Below, piece after piece: positions 14,117 to 23,227 of a stretch of DNA of 64,000 bases (positions within the stretch are counted from its first letter, which is position 1; each line of letters opens with the position of its first letter). The DNA is taken from contig JAHGAU010000027.1 in NCBI GenBank assembly GCA_019925105.1, positions 248,001-312,000 of the forward strand. Reading direction: 5' to 3'. Made by a program: the position numbers and the translations under genes. The notes beneath the pieces were generated by a model that saw only the letters and a list, made by a program, of their open reading frames with translations, ran no database searches and was not told the origin of the DNA. The DNA is from Niebla homalea (lineage: Eukaryota > Ascomycota > Lecanoromycetes > Lecanorales > Ramalinaceae).

Positions 14117-14130
14117 CTCGAGTACTCGAG
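14117..14130. repeat. Perfect 14-bp palindrome
   Basis: The sequence ctcgagtactcgag reads the same on both strands. It sits in non-coding DNA at the left of the island. It could be a protein-binding site, but nothing else supports a function. Confidence 0.5.
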
Positions 14131-14368
14131 GACTTGGGGGACTCGATGAATTAAGGTATGGTGACCGTAGGTACCTCAGATCTCTTTTTTTGTTACGTGC
14201 GCTCGCCTGCCTCAGAAGATTATTGTTTGCGTGCTGCGTAGACGGCAAGCACACTGATTTGGAGCTTATTGTCTCCCCTTAATGGGGAGGCATTTGGTAC
14301 TAATGTTTTGAGTTGTTTTCTTGGGGTTGATTGGTTTTTTGTTGCTTTGAGGTCTTAAGGGTCATCGC

Positions 14369-14412
14369 ACACGCCCTCTGTCTCTCCCTCCCTCTATCTC
14401 TCTCCATTCTAC
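14369..14412 (+). promoter_or_regulatory. Pyrimidine-rich tract
   Basis: This is a run of C/T with ctctc and ccctc blocks. Such tracts are common in promoters of filamentous fungi just upstream of transcription starts. No convincing gene follows on the plus strand, so the call is weak. Confidence 0.3.
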
Positions 14413-14791
14413 GTCTTTAGTACTTTTTCCATGGATTCCGCTGTTTAAGGTGGTTAGTGCAAGAATCAGGAATCACGATCCATGGACCCCGTACCTTTTC
14501 CTGTATAGCGACTCTTCGAATCCCATGCCACCACTAGCGTATCTCTATCCTCTTGGTATGTCTTCCTCGTCTGCTACCGCGCAAACCCGCCATCACCGCC
14601 ATCATCGACTTTCTGTATTTCCTTCTTTTATCCTCTTTTCGTCCGTGGTGATATCGCCTTCGCTTTCATCTTCTTCGTTTGGTGGAGGTGGTATGGAGCG
14701 CTCTCTCTCACGAGAGTCATTGCTGTCTTCATCCATTTCCTTGGTCTGCATTGCCATCCCTTGGAGAGACTTTGCGTGCTGCTGCCGGACT

Positions 14792-14823
14792 TTGGATCTG
14801 GAGGGTTGATCAAGTCCCCCAGA
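14792..14823 (+). repeat. 32-bp direct repeat, left copy
   Basis: It is identical to 15757-15788, in the same orientation and 965 bp away, starting ttggatctggaggg and ending tcccccaga, with ttgatcaa at its core. The two copies bracket the Ser-rich gene and all of the segment that recurs in RIP-mutated form at 47590-48456. Confidence 0.9.
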
Positions 14824-14833
14824 ACCAGTCGTG

Positions 14834-15463
14834 TCAGCCTAGGTGCAGGCATGGTAGTAGGTGGTATCTTTCATTACAACCATGGTGACAAGCGCTGAAG
14901 ACGGCTGCTTGAGGAATATCTTGCGGTTTGGATGAAGGCCCTTTGTGAGGTGAGTGATGTGAGCTCTTTGATGACGATTTGCTTGATTTGGTTCGTGTGA
15001 TGGCCGGCTTTCCGACTGGTTTGGTAGATTTGGACGGATTCAAAGGTGTCGCACGCGTTTTTGGTGCGAATTTATTGAAGAGGTCCTTGAGTGTCATGCG
15101 GGGTAACACTCGTGGTTGTGATTTTCGTGGTGACACTTTCGATGCTGTCGATTTGGTGAGAAATTTGAGAGGTGCAAACCTCATGTAGAGATCATGAATG
15201 GTGAGATATGATTTGGGTGAGAAGTAGCTCGCTGATGAGCTTGTTGATGAAGTTGTTGATGGATTTGGTGATGAGCTCTTTGGTGAGCTCTTTGATGATG
15301 TGCTCTCTGGTGATTTGAGTGTCAGTGCGTACGTTGAAGCTAAGCTCGTATCTGAGCTCGCTACTGATGCATATGTCGATGACGAGATTGAAGCTGAGCT
15401 CGTGTCTAAGCTCGCTCTTGATGAAGCTGAGCTTATTGATAAAGTTCGTGATAATAAAGGCAT
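14834..15463 (-). CDS. Ser-rich basic protein with duplicated FAP motif; not recognised
   Basis: I do not recognise this protein. The frame is open for 244 codons, but its first codon is TTG. The first ATG is at 15463 and has A at -3, giving 209 residues. Residues 1-80 are dominated by Ser/Thr/Ala. Residues 87-98 (LTIHDLYMRFAP) and 123-134 (MTLKDLFNKFAP) form an internal repeat 36 residues apart. The C-terminal half is rich in Lys, Ser and Pro and ends with a short Cys/His stretch. No signal peptide or membrane segment is evident. The ATG position is preserved in the RIP-mutated copy (48263-48265). The gene lies between two 32-bp direct repeats. Several shorter plus-strand frames are open across the same bases because of low complexity, so coding status is likely rather than certain. 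An upstream exon is possible. Confidence 0.5.
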   Translation of the reverse strand: MPLLSRTLSISSASSRASLDTSSASISSSTYASVASSDTSLASTYALTLKSPESTSSKSSPKSSSPNPSTTSSTSSSASYFSPKSYLTIHDLYMRFAPLKFLTKSTASKVSPRKSQPRVLPRMTLKDLFNKFAPKTRATPLNPSKSTKPVGKPAITRTKSSKSSSKSSHHSPHKGPSSKPQDIPQAAVFSACHHGCNERYHLLPCLHLG

Positions 15464-15756
15464 TGTCGGTTTGACAAAGGATTTGTTTGATTGAGGTTGA
15501 GAAGAAGGGACGAGCAATGCTCTATGATTCCTTCTCTTTGGGTTTGTTGTTTTGGGGTAAGCGATCAATGAAGATGCCCTTGAGTTGGTATGTTGATCTT
15601 GAGGGACGAAGGGCTCTGTTCAAGCCTTCTCTGAGTGATTAAGCTACACCTAGACTTGATTGAGGGATGAGTACACAGGGTATGTGCAAACCGGGCTCAT
15701 AACTGTCAGATGCAATCCACATACATATCATCCACTCTCATGCGACTATGCGTCGC

Positions 15757-15788
15757 TTGGATCTGGAGGGTTGATCAAGTCCCCCAGA
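15757..15788 (+). repeat. 32-bp direct repeat, right copy
   Basis: It is identical to 14792-14823. The match extends a few bases further with one mismatch (agaaccagtc versus agatccagtc). It is much too long for an ordinary target-site duplication. Confidence 0.9.
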
Positions 15789-15848
15789 TCCAGTCCCCTC
15801 GCAAAGCTTTGAGATGTAGCTAGCTGATTTGACCTTCTTTCAAGGCGA

Positions 15849-16223
15849 ATGCTTTTGTGCGCTGCGGGTACAACGATAAAGGCTCTAGGTTGGTCTGTCG
15901 GCGGAGCTGTCAAAAATTATGGATTCATGGGGATGGTGGATGGATGTACTGTAAGTCAGGTATGTGTAGGCCAGGAGAGAAAGAAGAGACGATGGGTGAA
16001 AAGCTTCAAATATTATATCCTTTGTCTGATTTTGGGTTTGGCAGCATTGCATCGCGCATTGTCTTTTAAGAACTTTCCATACAGCCGTTTACCAACAAAC
16101 TACCATAGACCGATGCGCGCGACAGATGACGATGACACGAGGTCCTGGAATCTTCTATGTGCCTTTGTCAAGAAGAAGCAAACAGGGCAAGGCAGATTGA
16201 AGGAGCTTGATGGCTTGCCTTAG
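15849..16223 (+). CDS. Weak hypothetical ORF, 124 aa
   Basis: The frame runs from ATG at 15849 to a TAG stop. It has one hydrophobic stretch near residues 55-70 (YYILCLILGLAAL) preceded by a Lys/Arg cluster, so a single membrane segment is conceivable. No family is recognised. The start context is weak (C at -3), no intron or promoter element supports it, and another frame overlaps it. It may be non-coding. Confidence 0.2.
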   Translation: MLLCAAGTTIKALGWSVGGAVKNYGFMGMVDGCTVSQVCVGQERKKRRWVKSFKYYILCLILGLAALHRALSFKNFPYSRLPTNYHRPMRATDDDDTRSWNLLCAFVKKKQTGQGRLKELDGLP

Positions 16224-16518
16224 CAAATAATTGCATCGCGAAAGCTACGTGAGGGTTTGCTCAGTATCATGTAAGATTTTACTCGATGTCAACAAAGGAG
16301 CTGCGCGCGCACGCCGACGCAGGTTGACTTGACAGCAATATCAAACGCTCGGTCGTCTTTGTGAAAGATATGCAAACATCGGCAAAGCGCAAGCAGGTAT
16401 TCCAAGTTTCGCCAACGCTGAAGCTTTACGAAAACGCACTCTTCTGTTTGGTAATATAGAATCTTCTACTACGGACAATCCCCCGCAGGTGACAAATATT
16501 CCTAAACGAGCTTGCACA

Positions 16519-16546
16519 TATAATGACCGAATCCTCTAACATTCGG
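16519..16546 (+). promoter_or_regulatory. TATA-like element and CCGAAT-N8-ATTCGG inverted repeat
   Basis: TATAAT at 16519-16524 lies about 76 bp upstream of the ATG at 16600. It is followed at 16527-16546 by a 6-bp inverted repeat, CCGAAT and ATTCGG, separated by 8 bp. Fungal binuclear zinc-cluster regulators often bind inverted CGG half-sites, so the repeat could be an operator for the downstream gene. That link is an inference from position. Confidence 0.35.
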
Positions 16547-16599
16547 TTTCTCCGTCAGCAGATCTCCACTCCACTCAAGCACAAGGACCATAATAGCTC

Positions 16600-17921
16600 A
16601 TGGCGCCCTCCCTAGGAACCTCATCCGCGTCTGGGGGACCAAGCAGCAATTCCTCTCGTTCCAGTCGTTCACGTAGGGGACAGTCCTCCTCGGCAGACTC
16701 GCCAAGCAGCAATTTCAGCTCCTCCCCTTCCAGTTCCAGTCGTTCACGTAGGGGACAGCAGTCCTCCTCGGCAGACTCGCCACCACGGGGCCGACCAGTC
16801 CAACAGCAGCGGCAGCACCAGCGGGGCAAGACCAGCGGCGACCAGCCTCTCAAGAAGGCGTCTACAGGATTCACGGCCAGTGCGACGGCGAAACGAAGAA
16901 CCACGAACGGTGTCGCAAAACGAAGAATTGCCCCTTCCATAAATGCTCGCGTCCAGGGTGTCCCCGGGGGGAGCAACCTCACTTGAAACATGACGGATCG
17001 GTGAGGATATGCAGAGAGAAGCGCCGAGTGCCGGATCTTGCTCAAAGGGAGGAGGAGGGGGAGGAGGAGGAAGAGGAGGAGGAGGAGGGGGAGGATGGTC
17101 ATGACCAGCTGCGTGCGCATGCCCGTCGACCACCACCACAGCGCCAACAACAAGGCCCAACAACCCGTCGCAATCCCAGAGTGGTGAGGAGATTTTACAT
17201 CCAATCTACCAACCTTAACAGGCAAAGTTGCTGACCCTACGAGCAGAGCAATCGTCCTCCTACACCCGCAACGAACCAAGGCGACGGATTCAACGGAAGA
17301 GCCGACGGGTATTCGTCCGACGATGGATACGGCGGGAGCGACGACCGGGATCTGCAAGACACCGGTTTCACTGCTCCCCCCAAGGAGGAAGAAGATGATG
17401 GCTTCTCCGGTGAGGACGAAAGACGCTCGTGGTACGATGACGACGAAAATCGCTCGGAGAATGAGAATGAGAATCGTCGCTCGCCTGATGACAACGACGA
17501 GACCCAATTCTCCAACGAAGACGACAACGACCACGACGATGACGACGAGAAGACCCAATTCTTCAACGAAGACAACGACGACGACAACGACAACGACGAC
17601 GACAACGACGAGGAGACCGCAGCCCGCCAAGAGGAAATCCAGCAGTGCGTCGACATCTTCTTCGCGGGGATCCGGGGCGACCGGACCGCCGTCCCCAGCT
17701 CCGCGCCCGATGAGCCGGACAAACGCCAAGGGTACTACTGCCTGATCAACAACCTCGACCTCCTCTGGTCTCTGATACTGGAGTACGCGAACGACACCGA
17801 GGGACTGATGCATACGGTCGGGTTTCTGATGGGTGGGCGCGGGAGTGAGAGGTATGAACAGGCGATGGAGTACATACATGAGCTGTTGGAGGGGGATAAG
17901 AGGAGGAAGGAGAGGGGGTGA
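16600..17921 (+). CDS. Acidic protein with N-terminal Ser/Arg repeats and a Cys/His cluster; not recognised
   Basis: I do not recognise this protein. ATG at 16600 (ctcATGG) opens a Ser/Arg-rich N-terminus in which SRSRRGQ...SSADSP occurs twice. A second frame then carries a cluster C-x9-C-x5-C-x4-C-x4-C-x16-C with His (within 16881-17016), suggestive of zinc binding, followed by a Glu run. After an intron (17184-17246) come a long Asp/Asn/Glu-rich segment, in which ETQF and KTQF recur about 20 residues apart, and a folded-looking C-terminal 75 residues (LINNLDLLWSLILEYAND..., ending KRRKERG). The change of frame between about 16750 and 16860 is unresolved. GT at 16748 with AG at 16845 keeps frame and gives about 386 residues. 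GT at 16673 would give about 361. Neither has a clear branch site, so a frameshift is possible. No signal peptide. The 434-codon minus-strand frame here is a low-complexity shadow. Confidence 0.65.
17184..17246 (+). other. Spliceosomal intron, 63 bp, phase 0
   Basis: The donor is GTGAGG at 17184, the branch site is GCTGACC at about 17230-17236, and the acceptor CAG ends at 17246. Size and signals are typical of filamentous fungi. Removing the intron eliminates the in-frame TGA at 17232 and joins two open segments of the same frame. Confidence 0.75.
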
Positions 17922-17940
17922 CTGGACCGAATGTATATTG

Positions 17941-17946
17941 AATAAA
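17941..17946 (+). terminator. AATAAA polyadenylation signal
   Basis: The signal lies 20 bp after the TGA of the acidic-protein gene and is followed by a T-rich stretch, as expected of a fungal 3' end. Confidence 0.55.
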
Positions 17947-18101
17947 GAGTTCTTCTTTCTTCCAGTTAAGCTTCATTCACTTTACGATTATATTTAACCT
18001 CTTAATATCTAATTAATATACCCGAATTGAGATTTAAACTTAAAAGGTTACTTTAATTTCTCCGCTGTTAAACTTAATATACTTAATCGGGAGACGGCAT
18101 T

Positions 18102-19681
18102 AAGGTGTCCGAGAAGCTTATAAATGCTTGGTAAAAAAAAAAAACGCACCTTTCCCGAGATTTTATTAGTTATTACGATACATATTTACTGAAGCCTTAT
18201 ACAACGTCCATTGGTATACGTATTATTTGATTATCGTATTAATAAGTGGATTTATGGTATTATAAAGTTAAAGGCCACTTATTAACGAGTTTTAAAGTAA
18301 TTTACCGCAAGATCGACTCCTTTATTAAGTATAATACTTATCTTTTATTTCGTAACCATCCAAAGCCTCCGCTTTTATTAATAAAACGTATATCTATTAA
18401 CTTATAATATATAAATAAGAAAAACATATATAAAAATATAAGTAGGTAAAATTACCCCAATAATTTTAAAAAGGGCCCCTTTTAAGGCTTTATCCTATGG
18501 CTTTAAGGATATTACTTAAATATTAAAGCTGCCACCCTTTAGTTTTTCAAAATAAACTTTACCGGTAACTTTAGGAAAAATAAGATATCGAGTTATCCCG
18601 TAATAGGTTATTAGTTATCTTAAAAGAGTAAGGGATAAGCCGTAAAAAAGGTTAGTGAATTAGCCCTTAAAGCCCCCTTTTACGGACTATATAGCAAGCG
18701 GATATAAGTAATTACCTTACTTATTAACTAATCTTTATTAATAAGTTACTTTTTGAAGCTTAAAATTATTAATAAGTTAGCCTTATCGGTATGCCCGCGA
18801 TAATATCCTTACGATATTAACTCGGTATATAAGCGATTAATAATTTATAGCCCTATTAATAAGTTAATTTATTATTACGTAGATATTAATTAAGGAAAAA
18901 TGTAATCGATTTTACCGGCATATATAATAAACGGATACCTACTATATATATTTATTAAAAAGGGCTATTATAACGGTAATAAGCTTTATTAATAACTTAT
19001 TAATAAGCTTTTACCTTAATACAGCGTTTACCTTGCCGTTAATAATATAATCTATATAAATAACGTTAATATCCGTATTTTTCCCCGGATTAAAAAAGCT
19101 ATTAAAGCTAAAGGTTATATTATTAAATATCTATTACCGTATTTATCGGATTATAATATAATTAAGCTTACTTTTAGTATATTAAAAGCCTAAATAAAAC
19201 GTTACTTTTAAAAGTTATAATTATACTTTAAATGAAACTTCGGAGGCTTCCTTAGGTTTACGGTAAAAAATAGTGGATATAATCGGTTTTAGGTTGGATG
19301 TATCCGTTATAATATAATAGGGTATCGCTTTAAAAATAATTACGAAGTTTTAAAGTAGGAGCTATAACGTTATAAGGACGGTAAGGATAAGTATAAGTAT
19401 AATAAGTATAAACATAAGTATAATAAGCATAAGTATTATAAATATAAGTATAAAATAAATAAGGATAACGTAATTTAATATTTATAACTCTTATACCGTA
19501 TATAACTTAAAAGGAAACCAATAAAGTTTTAAATTTAAACGTACTACGTAATTTAAGGGTAATACATCAAGAAATAGGCGTTACGTAAGGCCTCAACAAA
19601 TCTATATGGTGGTGGCTACTAAAATCTTGGGGGAGGTGCGTTTTTTTTTTGCCAAGCATTTCGAAGCTTCTCGGACACCCC
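18102..19681 (+). mobile_element. Complete DDE (Tc1/mariner-type) DNA transposon with about 67-bp inverted repeats
   Basis: The left end (18102-18169) and right end (19616-19681) are inverted copies. Each reads inward as ggtgtccgagaagctt, aaatgcttgg, an A run, acgcacc and agatttta. Differences are mainly C/T or G/A, and the left copy is the more mutated. The element is 1.58 kb, large enough for one transposase, and the dead transposase is readable inside. No clear target duplication was found: the flanks (gcatt and aaaaag) do not match, so the TA expected of Tc1/mariner is not confirmed. Rearrangement, or a terminus slightly outside the interval, could explain this. Confidence 0.85.
18780..19480 (+). 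pseudogene. RIP-killed DDE_3-type transposase
   Basis: One frame (codons starting at positions divisible by 3) reads through the catalytic core with stop codons but no indels. It gives SILPAYIINGYLLYIFIKKG, then YINNVNIRIFPRIKKAI (19053-19103), then YLSDYNIIKLTFSILKA (19140-19190), then NFGGFLRFTVKNSG. Fungal Tc1/mariner-like (DDE_3) transposases carry a DN.N.H block and a PPYSPD.NPIE block at these places. Here the catalytic Asp has become Asn and the Glu has become Lys, both G-to-A changes, and TGG codons have become TAA. A Lys/Tyr-rich tail at about 19385-19465 comes from a short tandem repeat. The N-terminal DNA-binding part upstream could not be read. The enzyme is inactive. Confidence 0.8.
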
Positions 19682-20581
19682 AAAAAGTCATATTTAAGCT
19701 TTTCTTTCCTTTATTCCTGTTAATTTTGAAAAGCGTAAGCTTAGTTATATAAATAAAGTAAATTATAAGGCTTTATAAACGCTCGCTCCAGAAACCTTTA
19801 ACCCGGCATTTTCGAATATTAAAGGGCAGAAAGGCGGCCTTATTAATAGAAAAGGCAGAAAAAGCAGAAAAGCAGCTATATAAGCCCGAATTATTATTAT
19901 AATAAGAAGCGCTATTAAAAGAAGAAAAAATATTATAACAGATAATAAAACTATAAACCAATAAACCTTAAAGCCTAAAGGATTTTTAAGCCGTAAACGT
20001 AAGCTTAATATTAAAGTATATAAAAGTATAAAACTAATAACTATAAGAAGAGATAGAAGGTTAAATTGCTTAATTAAAATGTTTATTAATTTATAAAGCC
20101 TTTTCGTTTTCTTATTATTTAAAAACGCTTAATACCATATTAATTAATGATCTTATACCGCTCGATCGAACTTAATAACCGTTACCTTTAAATATACTTT
20201 TATGTCTTTAATATTAATAAAAGAAGCCGACTTAATATTATTGAAAGAAACAAAGAATATATAATAATATAATTGAAGTTTATACCTTAAGTATAATTCT
20301 TTTAAGCGTTAATAAAGTATTTGCTTTTATTTTAATTCAATAAATTTATAAAAAGCTCCTTAAGCTTACCGATTCATTACGCTTAAAGCTACGAAAACGT
20401 ATTAACTTTATTCCTTAAGTTCTCGAGGTAAAGAGTTTAAATATATAAATAATTAACGTCGATTAAATTACCGAGATCCTGAACTAAAATTATTAAATTG
20501 CCTTTATTATCTACCCGGTAGAAGTTATCATATTAAGGATCGTAATTAAGTCTATTATAAAAGACGTAAGATCCAACGTTA
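19682..20581. other. AT-rich DNA, unassigned
   Basis: This RIP-like DNA lies between the DDE transposon and a MITE. No gene or recognised repeat was found. The minus-strand frame at 19773-19961 is Tyr/Ser/Phe-rich and arises from skewed composition. Confidence 0.5.
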
Positions 20582-20589
20582 AAGTTAAG

Positions 20590-21091
20590 TACTCCCTTAA
20601 CCGGGACGGTATGGGACTGGATTTAATTATGGTAATCCCATACCCGCCGTTACGGCATAAGGATATATCCCGTTCCCGTATTGTCTTTATCCCGGCGGTA
20701 TAAAACCGGGGAATACTAAGATTCCGGTATTAAGAATAATAATAAAATATTTTCTATTTTAAGTTTAAAATATATTATCTTTAATATTAAGCGGGCCGTT
20801 ACTTAGGAGATATACTTACTTTTAATATTAAACTTTTTAATTTTTAATTTTCTTTCTATTAAGATTAATATATATCTTATTATATCTTATTGTTTGTGTC
20901 TTTAATATATGTATATTATTATCTATATGTTATAAACATTACAATAGTATCTCAGCATTTCCCGGTTCCGTACCGGTGTTATACCGTTACTACCGGTATG
21001 GGATAAAGGTACCCTTTCCCTATCCCGTACCGGTCCCGTACCTATACCGTATTTATCCCGCGGAATCTATCCCGTACCGGTTGGGGGAGTA
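20590..21091. mobile_element. hAT-like MITE, 502 bp, family 1
   Basis: The element begins TACTCCCTTAACCGG and ends CCGGTTGGGGGAGTA as an inverted repeat. It is flanked by aagttaag (20582-20589) and aagttaaa (21092-21099), an 8-bp duplication with one G/A difference. Eight-bp duplications are characteristic of hAT transposons. Ends are rich in GGTACGG/CCGTACC palindromes, the centre is AT-rich and there is no ORF. It is homologous to 26369-26840. Confidence 0.8.
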
Positions 21092-21099
21092 AAGTTAAA

Positions 21100-23227
21100 A
21101 GTATAAAAGAATCGTTTCTTAACTTAACCCGTCAATTAATTTATAGCGAAAGTTATATTATTACCTTTATAAAGTTTTACTCTATACGTAAGGTTAAAAG
21201 ATCTATTATTATTATTAACGTCCGGAGGGATCCTATAAGCCTGGTTATTAACGATTCTATTATTGATTTTAAAACTTCCCAGATGATTAATTTAGCCGTA
21301 AAACTTTATCTATCCTTTAACGAATAATATATTATTAATAATTATTTCCAGCCCGTATACGATATCGAAAAATCGGTTAATTGAATATTATTTTATCTAT
21401 ATAATATTCTTCTTTTTCTGAATATTAAAATTAAGAAATCTTAATCGGAATAAGAATTAATTATTTAATTAAGCGCTTAATAAATTGCCGGATTAAAAAA
21501 GCCGTTTCATTAGAGTTAAAGTTGGAAATTAATACTTATATTCGGTATTTATATTAATAGTTGTAAATAAAGATATTATATTACCTTTTTAAAAAATTTA
21601 ATCTTAATATTAAAATAATAAGTTTTTCTGTTTTTCCTAAAATTTACTATTTAAAAAGATTAAGTATTAGATATTTTATAATAGAAAATATATATCATAA
21701 TATATTTTTCAATTCATATCAAAACTTCAAAGCTTTTTTTAAAATTAACTATAAATTATAGTTAAAACCTTAGAAAAAAACCTAAAAATAATATGTATTA
21801 ATAAAAAAAACCTTATTATTTAATTTGAAATTTTTCGATTGAAGTATGTTTTAATAACGTTTTTTTTTCAAAATTAATTAACTTAATTAGAGCTTCTTAA
21901 TTTTTGTTTTTGAATAACGTTTTATATAAAAAAATTTAATTTCCCGTTTTAACTTTTATATTCTAAAACTAATTAAATAGATTTTTGTTTTTATAATTCT
22001 AAAGTACTTATAATTAATAGAGTTTCCAATAAATCGTCTATTATTTTTAAAAAAAATATTAAAATAGAAACCCGGGAAACTTCTAAAAATGTTGAAAAAA
22101 AGGTATTATATTAATTTTTTTATTAGAACGTTTGAAAATACCGATTAACTTCGGTAATATATTAAGAAAACAATTTACTTTATAATATTTATTAATAAGG
22201 TTATAATATACGTATTATATAAAATGCGTTATTATTAACAATTTTTGAAGCTTTTTTCCGAAAATAATATTTACGCCTTTTATAGAAAGGTTTAAAATAG
22301 AACAATTTTAAAATTTCAAAGCGTAATACTTAAAGCTATATAAAAAGGCGTGGAATATTTTTTTATTAAGGAATTTCAACGTAAATATATAAGTTTTATA
22401 GTACTTAATATATAAAATTAACTTTATTTATAACCTTATTAAATTCAATTCTTACGAAAAGAATTATATTAATATTAAAATTTATATAATTAGTTCTAAT
22501 TTTCCGTAATAAATGATTTTTATTTTAGAAGAGAATAATATATATAAAATTATTTATAATAATTATTAGAATTGTTCAATTAAATATTTCATTAACTATT
22601 TAATGATATGAAAATTTAATAATTGTAAATTCTAATATAAACTAAATTATTTTTAAAAAACATAATAAGCTAATAATCGTAAATTCTAATATAAAGTAAT
22701 GTATTTTTTAAAAATACAATAAGCTTTAAATTAATAAAAAAAGATTTCTATATTTTAAAAAAAATATACTTTTTAAACTTATGTTTTATAAAACATTAAA
22801 CTAGCTTAATCTAAATAACGGTTTTATTTATATTTGAATTTTTATTGTTGAAATTGTAACCAGCTTATTAATTAAAAGGGTTTAATAATATAACTTACTT
22901 TTAATTATATAAGATTTGAGATTTTTAACGAAATGTCTTTATTTTAATAAGAAAAAAAGTTTTACTAATTAATACATAAGCTTTAATTATTAATCTAAAA
23001 AGTGATTAATTTAAGAGTAATATTATTAAAATTGATATATATTTATTTTAAATAAATAAAATTCATTAAAGTAAATATAATTCTATATAGTATAAACTTA
23101 TTATATTTCCTTAATTCAAATATTTTTTTATATTAAGAAAACCTTAATTCTACGATTTTATAATTTTATAATTTTAATTCTTCTTTAATTCTTTTTCGTT
23201 GTATATTTATATTGAATAAAAGGCTAA
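21100..23227. other. Extremely AT-rich DNA retaining TpG/CpA
   Basis: No gene was seen. From about 21450 the composition is as AT-rich as anywhere in the window. Yet TG and CA dinucleotides are visibly more frequent and CG rarer than in the RIP-mutated LINEs. A different or older mutational history is likely. Confidence 0.5.

Larger units (their letters stand above)
13900..17990. other. GC-normal island in AT-rich, RIP-mutated DNA
   Basis: From about 13.9 to 18.0 kb CpA and TpG are common, GC is near balanced and long frames are open, unlike the rest of the window. The island holds two candidate genes and one weak ORF. The interval 13908-14830 holds no ORF that I can support: the frames open there lack a convincing ATG or overlap one another on both strands. 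Confidence 0.9.

Noticed and set aside
14021..14282. Two short overlapping ORFs on opposite strands at the left of the island
   Set aside because: There is no convincing start context, no domain and no splice signals; both arise from open DNA of normal composition.
14450..14809. 119-codon plus-strand ORF, with overlapping frames on both strands
   Set aside because: It starts at GTG, has no domain, and is overlapped by equally open frames; part of it covers the 32-bp repeat.
16575..17879. 434-codon minus-strand open frame over the acidic-protein gene
   Set aside because: It is a Val/Leu/Arg low-complexity antisense shadow of Asp/Asn/Glu and Ser codon runs. The plus strand has the intron signals, Cys cluster and coherent C-terminus.
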